Shown here in pieces: positions 1 to 8,162 of a DNA stretch of 64,000 nucleotides. The notes beneath the pieces were generated by a model that was not told the DNA's origin, made no database searches, and was given only the letters and a program-made list of their open reading frames with translations. Numbering within the stretch: position 1 is the first letter of the stretch; the number at the start of each line of letters is the position of its first letter. Both the position numbers and the translations under genes were made by a program. Source of the DNA: Mycobacterium sp. IS-1590 (lineage in GTDB: Bacteria; Actinomycetota; Actinomycetes; Mycobacteriales; Mycobacteriaceae); the NCBI RefSeq assembly GCF_001500025.1, contig NZ_LQIW01000034.1, positions 62,001 through 126,000 of the forward strand, in the 5' to 3' direction.

Positions 1-332
1 CCGTACGGCGCATCCACGATGTCCCCGTGTTCGACGCCGAGCTTGTCGAGGCGCTCCGCCCACCCCTCGAGTTCGTTGCGGCTCGCGCACCCGAAGCCGA
101 CATGGTCGAGCCCCGAGTGGAATTCGGTGAATTGCTCGTCGGGCACCGACCGGTCGTGCTCGTGGATGCCGAACAGGGTGCCGTTGTCGAATTGCCAGAC
201 GATGTGCCGGAATCCGGTGTCGGTGTGTTCGTCGAGGACCGGTTCGGCCCCGATCAGCTCCCGATACCAGGGCGCGCTGACCGCGAGGTCACGAACGGTC
301 AGCGCGACGTGGTTCAGTGACGGAAAGGGCAT
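1..332 (-). CDS. VOC (glyoxalase/dioxygenase) family protein, partial
   Basis: Only the first 110 codons are present; the gene runs off the left edge. Reading from an ATG at 332 the protein begins MPFPSLNHVALTVRDLAVS, the usual first strand of a vicinal-oxygen-chelate domain, with His8 in the position of the first metal ligand. A second strand with FRHIVWQFDNGTLFGIHEH and a later LDHVGFGC segment fit the same fold. Such proteins are cytoplasmic metal-dependent lyases, isomerases or dioxygenases, and the substrate cannot be told. It lies 25 bp downstream of the MpaB-like gene on the same strand, so the two are probably co-transcribed. Confidence 0.8.
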   Translation of the reverse strand, partial: MPFPSLNHVALTVRDLAVSAPWYRELIGAEPVLDEHTDTGFRHIVWQFDNGTLFGIHEHDRSVPDEQFTEFHSGLDHVGFGCASRNELEGWAERLDKLGVEHGDIVDAPY

Positions 333-357
333 GGTGCCTCCTGATTGTCGGATCGGT

Positions 358-1185
358 TCACACGACTCGCTTGCCGCGCCGGGCCCGGGCCCGCATGTCC
401 CACAGATACAGCCGGTAGCCGAGGATCCAGACGTCGCGCGGGATGACGCGGTCGGCGACCCGCAGCACGGTCAGCAGCGCCTCGAACCTGCGCTGCTGGC
501 GCCCCGACCACGGCAGCCGCATGTGCTCACGGAACTCGTGCGGCAGGAAACCCGTCGTGGCGAAGAGGTTGAACCGGCTGGCGAGCAGCCGCAGCGGAGC
601 GGGCAGGAACGCCATCGCGGCCACCCCGTGCAGGTGTTCACGCACGGGTTCGTCGATGCGCAGTTCGTCCAGTGAGCGTTTCCAGTACTCGTCGAAGGCG
701 GCGCGATCGGGCGGCCACATGTCCTCGCGCACCTGCAGCGTGGTGCCGAGCTTCTTGGCGTCCAGATAGATCGCATCGGCCGCCTCGTCGTCGAGCGGTC
801 CGTACAGGAACTCGTGCTGGTCGATGTAGTAGCGGTACAGGCAGGCGGCCACCCACAGCTGCAACCGGGGGTCGAACGCCTTGTAGGACACCGGGCTTGA
901 CGGGGTCGACCGCACCAGCGCGTGCACGCGGTCGACCTCCTCGCGGATCAGCCTGCGGTCGCTTTCGGTGCCCATCGTCGCCACCGCGAGATAGGTGCCG
1001 GTGGTGCGCGCCCGTTTGAACGGACGCTTGTAGACGTTGCCGCTGTCGACCGGGCTCTCCAGCACGCCGTAGCCGACGCCGGGGGAGGCCAGCTGCATGA
1101 TCACGTTGGCCGCCGGTGCCAGCGCTGCGGCCGGATTGAGCAAATCGACGACGCGTCTCGGCCGACGCGGTGGCCCGAACCTCAT
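358..1185 (-). CDS. Oxygenase MpaB family (DUF2236) protein, Rv2237-like
   Basis: A 275-residue protein of the DUF2236/MpaB family. Features of the family seen here are the N-terminal GVGYGVLESPVDSGNVYKRPFKRARTTGTYLAV stretch (residues about 36-68) and the His-containing segment VRSTPSSPVSYKAFDPRLQLWV. Members related to latex-clearing protein are heme-b oxygenases; whether this one binds heme is inference. It starts at an ATG 36 bp from the divergent cobD start and is followed by a VOC gene. Its position next to cobD matches Rv2237 of M. tuberculosis. The natural substrate is unknown. Confidence 0.8.
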   Translation of the reverse strand: MRFGPPRRPRRVVDLLNPAAALAPAANVIMQLASPGVGYGVLESPVDSGNVYKRPFKRARTTGTYLAVATMGTESDRRLIREEVDRVHALVRSTPSSPVSYKAFDPRLQLWVAACLYRYYIDQHEFLYGPLDDEAADAIYLDAKKLGTTLQVREDMWPPDRAAFDEYWKRSLDELRIDEPVREHLHGVAAMAFLPAPLRLLASRFNLFATTGFLPHEFREHMRLPWSGRQQRRFEALLTVLRVADRVIPRDVWILGYRLYLWDMRARARRGKRVV

Positions 1186-1221
1186 GCATCCGAGTAGATC
1201 ACCTTGTGAGACGCTCGCGGA

Positions 1222-2196
1222 GTGTTTGCACCGACCTCACGCGCGCGTGTGGTGGGGATCGCAGCCGGTTGTGTCGCGGATTCGTTGTTCGCCGACCCTC
1301 GGCGCGGACACCCCGTCGCGCTCTTCGGCAGTGCGGCAGCCGCATTGGAGGTCCGCAGTTACGCCGACACCCGTGCGGCCGGCGTCATGCACACCGCGAC
1401 CCTGCTCGGCGCGCTGGCACTGCTCGGTACCGCGGCGGACAGGATGTCGTTGCGTCGGGGGGCCGCCGCGACCGCGGTCACCATGGCGGCGGCGATGTTC
1501 GTCGCGCTGGGCGGGACCTCCCTTGCCCGCACCGGAGACCGGATGGCGCACCATCTGGACCGCGGCGACGTCGACGCCGCGCGAGCTTTATTGCCCGCGC
1601 TGTGTGGCCGCGATCCCGCGGTGCTCGACGAGGGCGGACTCACCCGGGCGGCGCTGGAGTCGATCGCGGAGAACACCTCCGATGCCCATGTGGCGCCGCT
1701 GCTGTGGGCCGCCGTCGGGGGCGTGCCTGCGGTGCTGGTGTACCGCGGTGCGAACACATTGGACGCGATGATCGGCCACCGCTCGCCGCGCTATCTGCGC
1801 TTCGGTTGGGCCGCAGCGCGTTTCGACGATCTGCTGAATCGTCTCGCCGCCCGTGCGACGGCGGTGCTGGTGGCCGCATGCGCGCCCGTGGTGGGCGGCT
1901 CTCCCGTCGCGGCGCTGCGTGCGTGGAGGCGCGACGCCGCCCGCCATCCGAGTCCGAATGCGGGCGTGGTGGAGGCCGCCTTTGCGGGCGCGCTGGGGGT
2001 GCGACTCGGCGGGCCCACTCAGTACGCGCACGAACTGGAGATCCGGCCGACGCTCGGCGACGGCCAGCCGCCACGGGTGGCCGACCTGCGCAGGGCTGTG
2101 CGGCTGTCGCGGGCGGTGCAGCTGGGCGCCGCCGGGGTGGCGGTCGCGCTCAGCGCCGTCGGCCGTACCGGTCGGCGAGCTTCTCCTGGGTCGTGA
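1222..2196 (+). CDS. cobD: Adenosylcobinamide-phosphate synthase (CobD/CbiB)
   Basis: CobD/CbiB is an integral membrane enzyme that joins aminopropanol (or its phosphate) to adenosylcobyric acid in late cobalamin synthesis. The 324-residue protein matches the family over its full length: CVADSLFADPRRGHPVALFG near the N terminus, the conserved ALESIAENTSDAHVAPLLWA segment, NTLDAMIGHRSPRYLRFGWAAARFDD, and the C-terminal RHPSPNAGVVEAAFAGALGVRLGG. The start is a GTG at 1222, giving MFAP as I recall for mycobacterial CobD. The last 47 bp overlap the convergent SURF1 gene, so the tails of both genes share DNA. Other cobalamin genes are at 4200, 7074 and 53372-55680. Confidence 0.95.
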   Translation: MFAPTSRARVVGIAAGCVADSLFADPRRGHPVALFGSAAAALEVRSYADTRAAGVMHTATLLGALALLGTAADRMSLRRGAAATAVTMAAAMFVALGGTSLARTGDRMAHHLDRGDVDAARALLPALCGRDPAVLDEGGLTRAALESIAENTSDAHVAPLLWAAVGGVPAVLVYRGANTLDAMIGHRSPRYLRFGWAAARFDDLLNRLAARATAVLVAACAPVVGGSPVAALRAWRRDAARHPSPNAGVVEAAFAGALGVRLGGPTQYAHELEIRPTLGDGQPPRVADLRRAVRLSRAVQLGAAGVAVALSAVGRTGRRASPGS

Positions 2197-2977
2197 GCGG
2201 AGCCTCGGGCCGCGCCTGCGCGGCCTCCCGAGCCGCCTTCTCGCGTCTGCGCTCGCGCAGCTCGGCATAGATGAAGTAGCCCAGCCCGATCGGCGCGATG
2301 ATGCCGAAAGCTATCCACTGGATGCCGTAGGACAGGAACGGTCCGGCGTCCAGATGTGGTAGCGGGATCGCGCCCAGTCCACCCGGTTGGTCGGCCTCCA
2401 GCTGCAGATAGGAACCGGCCAGCGGGACGCCCGTGATCTCCGAGATCTGCTCGTTGTTGATCGAGTACACGTGTTGGATGCCGTCCTGCCGGAACGGCTC
2501 CTTGCCCTGCACCAGTCCCTCGGAGTCGCGCAACCGCGCGGCGATCGTCACCGTGCCGTCCGGCACCGGTGGGATCTCCGGCACCCCCGAAGCCTGCACC
2601 GGTCGGACGTAACCGCGATCGACGAGCACCGTCGGCCCACCGTCCACGGCAAACGGAACCAGCACCTCGAATGCGGGTTCGCCCTCGACCATCCGCAGCC
2701 GCGCGAGTACCTGGGCCTCCGGCAGATAGCGGCCGGTCGCGGTGACCCGCCGCCACTGGTCGTTCGGGGCTGCCGAATCCTGGTTCGGCAGAAGCGAGGT
2801 CACCGGGACGGGCTCGGCGGTCAAGGAGTGCGCGATCTGTGCGTTCTCCCGTGAGGTCTTGGTGTTCTTGCCCAGCTGCCACGGCGCCAGCACGGTGAAA
2901 CACAGATACGCGAAAGCGGCCACCACGACGAACAGCGCCAGCCATGACGGCCGCAGCAGGAAGGACCACCGGCGCAT
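2150..2977 (-). CDS. SURF1 family cytochrome oxidase assembly protein (Rv2235-like)
   Basis: SURF1-type proteins help assemble heme-copper oxidase in the cytoplasmic membrane. The 275 residues carry one transmembrane segment at each end (about 8-30 and 215-237) around a periplasmic domain with the family marks PWQLGKN, WRRVTATGRYLPEAQVLARLR, VLVDRGYVRP and a C-terminal YGIQWIAFGIIAPIGLGYF. The start at ATG 2977 overlaps the ptpA stop by one base; an upstream in-frame start would run into ptpA. The aa3 oxidase subunit genes ctaC and ctaF lie at the other end of the window. A charged tail ends in YGRRR. Confidence 0.9.
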   Translation of the reverse strand: MRRWSFLLRPSWLALFVVVAAFAYLCFTVLAPWQLGKNTKTSRENAQIAHSLTAEPVPVTSLLPNQDSAAPNDQWRRVTATGRYLPEAQVLARLRMVEGEPAFEVLVPFAVDGGPTVLVDRGYVRPVQASGVPEIPPVPDGTVTIAARLRDSEGLVQGKEPFRQDGIQHVYSINNEQISEITGVPLAGSYLQLEADQPGGLGAIPLPHLDAGPFLSYGIQWIAFGIIAPIGLGYFIYAELRERRREKAAREAAQARPEAPLTTQEKLADRYGRRR

Positions 2978-3471
2978 CAGCTGGCGATCCCCCGGCCGGC
3001 GAGCTGCTCGTCGACCCATTCATGCAGGCCCGGCAGCGACGCCTCGATGACCGTGTAAACGTCCTCGAAGTCGGCGTGATCGCCGTAGTAGGGATCTTCC
3101 ACGTCCAGCGGATGGGCGCCCGAACGCGGGTCGAACGACCGCAGCATCCGGATCCGCTCGGCGGGTACGCCCAGATCCTTGAGCATCCGAACGTGGTTGC
3201 GGCCGAGCGCGATCACGAGGTCGGCCGACATGTGGTCCTCGTCGACCTGGGCGGCGCGGTGCGCGGTCGGATACCCGTGCTCGCGCAGCACGTGGCTGGC
3301 CCGGCGATCGGCGGGCTCGCCGGCGTGCCAACCGCCGGTGCCGGCGCTGGTCACCCGGACCGCGTGGCCCAGCCCGCGTTCGGAGATCTGATGGGCGAAC
3401 ATCTTCTCCGCCATGGGCGACCGGCAGATGTTGCCCGAGCAGATGAAGGTGACGTGCAGAGGTTCAGACAC
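2977..3471 (-). CDS. ptpA: Low-molecular-weight protein tyrosine phosphatase PtpA
   Basis: PtpA removes phosphate from phosphotyrosine; in M. tuberculosis it is secreted and interferes with phagosome maturation, a role that need not apply here. The GTG start at 3471 gives a 164-residue protein beginning MSEPLHVTFICSGNICRSP. The P-loop C(X)5RS is complete (Cys11, Arg17, Ser18) and the general acid lies in the DPYYGDHADFEDVY segment near the C terminus. The start overlaps the upstream ptkA stop by 8 bp, so the pair is translationally coupled. A longer reading frame upstream has no family similarity and lies inside ptkA. Confidence 0.95.
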   Translation of the reverse strand: MSEPLHVTFICSGNICRSPMAEKMFAHQISERGLGHAVRVTSAGTGGWHAGEPADRRASHVLREHGYPTAHRAAQVDEDHMSADLVIALGRNHVRMLKDLGVPAERIRMLRSFDPRSGAHPLDVEDPYYGDHADFEDVYTVIEASLPGLHEWVDEQLAGRGIAS

Positions 3472-4144
3472 CCAGCACCTCGCGCAGGTCCGCGACCGAG
3501 GCGACGTGCACGGCGGCCGTCGCGGCGTCGGGCCCGTCGAAATCGTCCTTCCCGTAGCCCCATCCGACGACCACGGTCTGGATGCCGTGCGCGGCGGCGC
3601 CTTCCACGTCGTGTGACCGGTCACCGACCATAAGCGTGCGCTCGGGGATGTCGCCCAGCTGGGCCAGGGCGTGAGCGACGACGTCGACCTTGCGTGCGCG
3701 CGAACCGTCCACGCTGGCGCCCGCGATGACCTCGAAGCAGTCGGCCAGACCGAAGTGGGCGAGGATGCGCTGCGCGGTCGGCTCGGCCTTCGAGGTGGCC
3801 ACGGCCAGGCGCACGCCGGCCGCGCGCAGATCGGCGAGCAGCGCCGGGATGCCCTCGAAGACCCGGTTCATCGCCCACCCCCGGGTCCGGTAATCGGCGC
3901 GGTACGCCTCGATCGCGTCGTCGGTGCGGTCGCCGAGCCCGAGGCCCTGCAGGGTGTGATGCATCGGCGGGCCGATGATCATGCCGGCCAGGTCTCCGTC
4001 GGGCACCACGGCGCCGACCGACCCCAGGGCATGGCGGAAACTCGAGACGATGCCCTGCGCCGAGTCGGTCAGGGTGCCGTCGAGGTCGAAGATCACCAAT
4101 TGGGGGCGGGTCGCCGTAGTCGTGGGGGCCAGCATGTCGGTCAC
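3464..4144 (-). CDS. ptkA: HAD-superfamily protein, PtkA / phosphoglycolate phosphatase-like
   Basis: A 226-residue haloacid dehalogenase-fold protein with motif I FDLDGTLTDS (Asp20, Asp22), motif II in VATSK and motif III/IV in MVGDRSHDVEGA. Its place directly upstream of ptpA corresponds to Rv2232, reported as protein tyrosine kinase PtkA, which phosphorylates PtpA. By sequence it looks like an ordinary Gph-type phosphatase with a helical cap. The M. tuberculosis protein, as I remember it, has a disordered N-terminal extension of roughly 65 residues. Here only about 13 residues precede the core, so the kinase name is by synteny. Confidence 0.85.
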   Translation of the reverse strand: MTDMLAPTTTATRPQLVIFDLDGTLTDSAQGIVSSFRHALGSVGAVVPDGDLAGMIIGPPMHHTLQGLGLGDRTDDAIEAYRADYRTRGWAMNRVFEGIPALLADLRAAGVRLAVATSKAEPTAQRILAHFGLADCFEVIAGASVDGSRARKVDVVAHALAQLGDIPERTLMVGDRSHDVEGAAAHGIQTVVVGWGYGKDDFDGPDAATAAVHVASVADLREVLGV

Positions 4145-4187
4145 GGCCCCATTCTCCCCGATCGCAGAACCACCGCGGCCAGCGCAC

Positions 4188-4193
4188 TAGGGT
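4188..4193 (+). promoter_or_regulatory. -10 hexamer of cobC, leaderless start
   Basis: TAGGGT ends 7 bases before 4200, so transcription is predicted to begin at the GTG start codon of cobC. This supports 4200 rather than the GTG at 4203. Inferred from the mycobacterial TANNNT consensus. Confidence 0.5.
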
Positions 4194-4199
4194 CGTGAT

Positions 4200-5222
4200 G
4201 TGGTGAGTCCGTCGCGTGCAGCCGCGCGGTATCACGGCGATCAGGCCGTGGTGCCCGGGATGCTGGACTTCGCTGTCAACGTCCGCGCCGATGAGCCACC
4301 GTCCTGGCTGGTCGACCGCCTCGCGGCCCGGTTGACCGACCTCGCCCGGTACCCGAGCGCGACCGACGAGCTGCGGGCGCGCGACGCGGTCGCCCGCAGG
4401 CACGACCGCGCCGTCGACGAGGTCGTGCTGCTGGCGGGGGCGGCCGAGGGGTTCGCGCGACTGGCCGACCTGCAGCCGCGGCGCGCCGCCCTGATCGCGC
4501 CGTCGTTCACCGAACCGGAGGCGGCGCTGGCTGCCGCTGGAACGCCCTTCGCACACGTCGTGCTGGAGGCGCCGTACACGCTGACCCCGGACGCGGTGCC
4601 CGAGGACGCCGACCTCGTCGTCGTCGGCAATCCGACCAACCCCACCGGCGTGCTGCACACCCGCGAGCAGGTGCTCGCCCTGCGCAGGCCCGGCCGCATT
4701 CTGGTGGTGGACGAGGCGTTCGCCGACGCGATTCCCGGCGAGCCCGAGTCGCTGGCCGGCGAGGCACTCCCCGACGTCGTTGTGCTGCGCAGCCTGACCA
4801 AGACGTGGGCGCTGGCCGGGCTGCGCGTCGGCTATGCCCTCGGCGCTCCCGACGTGCTGGCACGGTTGACGGCACGCCGTGCGCACTGGCCCCTCGGCAC
4901 CCTGCAACTCGAGGCCGTCGCCGCATGTAGCGCGCCCGAGGCGGTGGCCGAGGCCGACCGAGCCGCCCGACGGCTGGCAGAGGTGCGCGCAGAGATGGTG
5001 GCCGGATTGACTAGCATCGGCGTGCATGTCGTCACCGGTTCGGCCCCCTTCGTCCTGTTCTGCGTCCCGGATGCCGAGCTGATGCGAAAACAGTTGGACC
5101 GCAGAGGCATTGCCGTACGTCGTTGCGACACGTTCGTCGGGCTCGACGGTCAGTTCCTGCGCGCCGCGGTCCGTCCGGAGTGGCCCACGCTGGTCGAGGC
5201 GATGGGCGAGGTGTTGCGGTGA
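4200..5222 (+). CDS. cobC: Threonine-phosphate decarboxylase-like aminotransferase CobC (Rv2231c)
   Basis: A 340-residue fold-type I PLP enzyme of the CobC/CobD branch, thought to make the aminopropanol-phosphate arm of cobalamin or to act as a histidinol-phosphate-type aminotransferase. Visible marks are GMLDFAVNVR at the N terminus, VVGNPTNPTGVLH, VVDEAFAD, and the Schiff-base lysine in LRSLTKTWALAGLRVGYALG. The carboxylate-binding arginine lies in FLRAAVRPEWPTLVEA. It overlaps the Nif3 gene by GTGA and heads a four-gene run. Exact substrate is inference from the cobalamin context; some members of this clade are general aminotransferases. Confidence 0.88.
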   Translation: MVSPSRAAARYHGDQAVVPGMLDFAVNVRADEPPSWLVDRLAARLTDLARYPSATDELRARDAVARRHDRAVDEVVLLAGAAEGFARLADLQPRRAALIAPSFTEPEAALAAAGTPFAHVVLEAPYTLTPDAVPEDADLVVVGNPTNPTGVLHTREQVLALRRPGRILVVDEAFADAIPGEPESLAGEALPDVVVLRSLTKTWALAGLRVGYALGAPDVLARLTARRAHWPLGTLQLEAVAACSAPEAVAEADRAARRLAEVRAEMVAGLTSIGVHVVTGSAPFVLFCVPDAELMRKQLDRRGIAVRRCDTFVGLDGQFLRAAVRPEWPTLVEAMGEVLR

Positions 5223-6337
5223 GCGTCCGGCTGTCCGACATCATCGACGTGCTGGAGGCGGCGTACCCGCCGGAGCTGGCGCAGGACTGGGATTCGGTCG
5301 GCCTGGTCTGCGGTGACCCGTCGGAGACCGTTGAGACGGTCACGGTGGCCGTCGACGCCACCGCCGACGTCGTCGCCGAGGTACCCGACCGCGGTCTGCT
5401 GCTGGCTCACCATCCGCTGCTGCTGCGCGGAGTCGATACCGTGGCGGCCAACACCGCCAAGGGTGACCTGATCCATCGACTGATCCGCAGCGGCCGGGCG
5501 CTGTTCACCGCGCACACCAATGCAGACTCGGCCTCGCCGGGCGTCTCCGACGCGCTGGCTGAAGCGCTCGGGCTGAGCGTCCAGGAGGTGCTCGCGCCGG
5601 CAAGCGCGGAATCCGACCTGGACAAGTGGGTTGTCTTCGTGCCGGCCGAGAACTCGGAGGCGTTGCGGGAAGCCATGTTCGCCGCGGGCGCCGGACGCAT
5701 CGGGGACTACTCGCACTGCTGCTGGACCACGACCGGCACCGGGCAGTTCCTGCCGCACGACGGCGCGTCACCGGCGATCGGCAGTGTCGGATCCGTCGAG
5801 CGCGTCGCCGAGGACCGGGTGGAGGTGATTGCCCCAGCGCGGTTGCGCGGGCACGTCCTGGCGGCGCTGCGCGGCGCGCATCCCTACGAGGAACCCGCGT
5901 TCGACGTCTTCGCGCTGGCACCGATTCCCGGCAATGCCGGGCTGGGACGCATCGGCGTGCTGGACCGTCCTGAACCGTTGTCGGCGTTCGTGTCTCGCGT
6001 GCGCGAAGGGCTGCCCGCCACGTCGTGGGGGGTGCGTGCCTCCGGTGACCCGGACGCGGAGGTGTCGCGGGTCGCCGTGTGCGGGGGTGCAGGTGACTCG
6101 TTGCTGGGCCTGGTCGCCCGCTCGGGCGTCGACGCGTACGTGACGTCGGACCTGCGGCACCACCCCGCCGATGAACACCGACGCGCTTCGCAGGTCGCGC
6201 TCGTGGATGTCGCGCACTGGGCCAGTGAACACCCGTGGTGCCACCAAGCCGCCGACCTGCTGGGCGCCCATTTCGGTGAAGCGCTTCCGGTGCGGGTGTC
6301 CGATGTGCGCACCGACCCATGGAATGTCGAGAGATGA
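5219..6337 (+). CDS. Nif3-like dinuclear metal centre protein with inserted domain (Rv2230c)
   Basis: A 372-residue member of the Nif3/DUF34 family, hexameric proteins with a two-metal site and, in some members, GTP cyclohydrolase-like activity. Metal-ligand segments seen are LAHHPLLLRG, TAHTNADSA and the C-terminal DVAHWASEHPW. Between them, residues about 140-240 form the PII/CutA-like inserted domain, starting DKWVVFVPAENSEALREAMF and ending in GAHPYEEPAFDVF, which marks the long form of the family. GTG at 5219 overlaps the cobC stop by 4 bp; the upstream in-frame ATG lies inside cobC. The cellular role is unknown. Confidence 0.93.
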   Translation: MSVRLSDIIDVLEAAYPPELAQDWDSVGLVCGDPSETVETVTVAVDATADVVAEVPDRGLLLAHHPLLLRGVDTVAANTAKGDLIHRLIRSGRALFTAHTNADSASPGVSDALAEALGLSVQEVLAPASAESDLDKWVVFVPAENSEALREAMFAAGAGRIGDYSHCCWTTTGTGQFLPHDGASPAIGSVGSVERVAEDRVEVIAPARLRGHVLAALRGAHPYEEPAFDVFALAPIPGNAGLGRIGVLDRPEPLSAFVSRVREGLPATSWGVRASGDPDAEVSRVAVCGGAGDSLLGLVARSGVDAYVTSDLRHHPADEHRRASQVALVDVAHWASEHPWCHQAADLLGAHFGEALPVRVSDVRTDPWNVER

Positions 6338-7077
6338 GCATGAAAGCAGAAGTCGTTCAACAACAGTCGCTGTCCCAGCTGGCCGAGCTCGATGCCGCCC
6401 TTGCGCGGCTGGAGCATCGGGTGAAGAACCTCCCCGAACAGCAGCGGCTCGAGGAGGTCCAGGCCGCGCATCGGGAGGCCAATGACCGACTGGCGGCATT
6501 GCAGATCGCCATCGAGGATCTCGACGCGCAGATCGCCAAGTTCGAATCCGAGATCGACTCGGTGCGCCAGCGCGAGGACCGTGACCGCAAACTGCTGTCG
6601 GGCGGCTCGGTCGACGCCAAGCAGCTCACCGAGTTGCAGCACGAACTCGACACCCTGGAGCGCAGGCAAGCGGCGCTGGAGGATTCGCAACTCGAGGTGA
6701 TGGAGCGCCGTGAGGAGTTGCAGCGCGACCAGCACGCCGCGCTCGCGAGTATGGACGAGCTGCAGAACGAGCTGGGTTCCGCGCAGACCGCATGCGACGA
6801 CGTGCGTACCGAACTGGATCAGCAGCGTCATCAGAGCCTCTCTCGCCGCGACGAACTCGTCGCGACACTGGATCCCGACTTGGTCAAGCTCTACGAACAG
6901 CAGCGTGCCCGCGGCGGCGCGGGAGCCGGACAACTTCAGGGGCGCCGATGCGGGGCGTGCCGCATCGAGATCGACAAGGGCGAGCTTGCCCGCATCTCCG
7001 CGGCGGCCGACGACGAGGTGCTCCGCTGCCCGGAATGCGGAGCAATCCTTCTGCGCGTCAAGGGTTCTGGCGCGTGA
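6334..7077 (+). CDS. C4-type zinc-ribbon coiled-coil protein (Rv2229c)
   Basis: A 247-residue protein whose first 190 residues are rich in heptads of Glu, Gln, Leu and Arg, predicted to form a long coiled-coil hairpin, followed by a zinc ribbon with CGAC and CPEC pairs (RRCGACRIEIDKGEL ... VLRCPECGAILLR). This is the DUF164/CdsZ architecture; some relatives bind nucleic acid or cofactor precursors, and the mycobacterial function is not established to my knowledge. ATG 6334 overlaps the Nif3 stop by 4 bp; an ATG at 6340 is the alternative. It overlaps the next gene by GTGA. Confidence 0.92.
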   Translation: MSMKAEVVQQQSLSQLAELDAALARLEHRVKNLPEQQRLEEVQAAHREANDRLAALQIAIEDLDAQIAKFESEIDSVRQREDRDRKLLSGGSVDAKQLTELQHELDTLERRQAALEDSQLEVMERREELQRDQHAALASMDELQNELGSAQTACDDVRTELDQQRHQSLSRRDELVATLDPDLVKLYEQQRARGGAGAGQLQGRRCGACRIEIDKGELARISAAADDEVLRCPECGAILLRVKGSGA

Positions 7078-8162
7078 AGGTCATCGTCGAGGCGGACGGT
7101 GGCTCGCGCGGCAACCCGGGTCCGGCGGGCTATGGGGTAGTGGTCTGGTCGGCCGATCATGTCACGGTGTTCGCCGAGAGCAAGGAGGCGATCGGCCACG
7201 CCACCAACAACGTCGCCGAGTATCGCGGGCTGATCGCCGGTCTGAGCGAGGCGGCGAGCCTGGGCGCCACCGAGGTCGACGTGCTGATGGACTCCAAGCT
7301 CGTGGTCGAGCAGATGTCGGGCCGGTGGAAGGTCAAGCATCCCGACATCGCGGCCCTGCATCAGCAGGCCACGGCGCTGGCCACCCGCTTCGGCCGGGTC
7401 ACCTACAAATGGATTCCGCGCGCGGAGAACAGCCACGCCGACCGGCTGGCCAACGAGGCGATGGACGCCGCGGCCGCACTGCCCTCGGGCGTCGAGCAAT
7501 CGAGGCCGCAGCAGGCGTCGAACCCGACCGCGTGGAGCGGTGCGCGCGGTGCGCCGACGCGGTTCCTGCTACTGCGTCACGGTCAGACCGAGTTGTCGGT
7601 CGACCGCCGGTACTCCGGGCGCGGCAATCCGGCGCTGACCGATCTCGGGCGTCGGCAGGCCGAGGCCGCCGCGCGTTACCTCGGACAGCGCGGGGGTGTC
7701 GCGGCGGTCGTCACGTCACCGCTGCAGCGGGCGTACGACACCGCGGCGGCGGCGGCCAAGGTGCTGGGCCTGGATGTGGCCGTCGACGACGATCTCATCG
7801 AGACCGACTTCGGGGCCTGGGAGGGGCTGACGTTCGCCGAAGCGGCCGAACGCGACCCCGACCTGCACCGGCGCTGGCTTCGCGACACTTCCCTGGCGCC
7901 TCCCGATGGTGAGAGCTTCGACTCCGCCGCCGAGCGGGTCGGCAGGGCACGGGCGCGGATCCTCTCCGAGCATGCGGGGGAGACGGTGCTGGTGGTCTCG
8001 CACGTGACGCCCATCAAGACGCTGCTGCGGATGGCGCTCGACGGTGGCCCGAACATCCTGTTCCGACTGCACCTGGATCTCGCGTCGCTGTCGATCGCCG
8101 AGTTCTATCCCGACGGTGCGGCGTCGGTGCGCTTGGTCAATCAGACGGCCTACCTGGATTAG
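7074..8162 (+). CDS. Bifunctional RNase HI / alpha-ribazole phosphatase-type protein (Rv2228c)
   Basis: A 362-residue fusion. Residues 1-140 are RNase HI with all four catalytic acids: Asp8 (EADGGS), Glu49 (NNVAEYRG), Asp73 (LMDSK) and Asp123 (HADRLANE). A linker of about 20 residues leads to a histidine phosphatase domain (residues 163-362) with FLLLRHGQTE (catalytic His169), TDFGAWEGL and VVSHVTPIK. In M. tuberculosis Rv2228c the first half degrades RNA in RNA/DNA hybrids and the second half dephosphorylates alpha-ribazole phosphate, a cobalamin precursor. It starts at GTG 7074, coupled to the zinc-ribbon gene. Its stop codon overlaps that of the convergent regulator. Confidence 0.96.
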   Translation: MKVIVEADGGSRGNPGPAGYGVVVWSADHVTVFAESKEAIGHATNNVAEYRGLIAGLSEAASLGATEVDVLMDSKLVVEQMSGRWKVKHPDIAALHQQATALATRFGRVTYKWIPRAENSHADRLANEAMDAAAALPSGVEQSRPQQASNPTAWSGARGAPTRFLLLRHGQTELSVDRRYSGRGNPALTDLGRRQAEAAARYLGQRGGVAAVVTSPLQRAYDTAAAAAKVLGLDVAVDDDLIETDFGAWEGLTFAEAAERDPDLHRRWLRDTSLAPPDGESFDSAAERVGRARARILSEHAGETVLVVSHVTPIKTLLRMALDGGPNILFRLHLDLASLSIAEFYPDGAASVRLVNQTAYLD

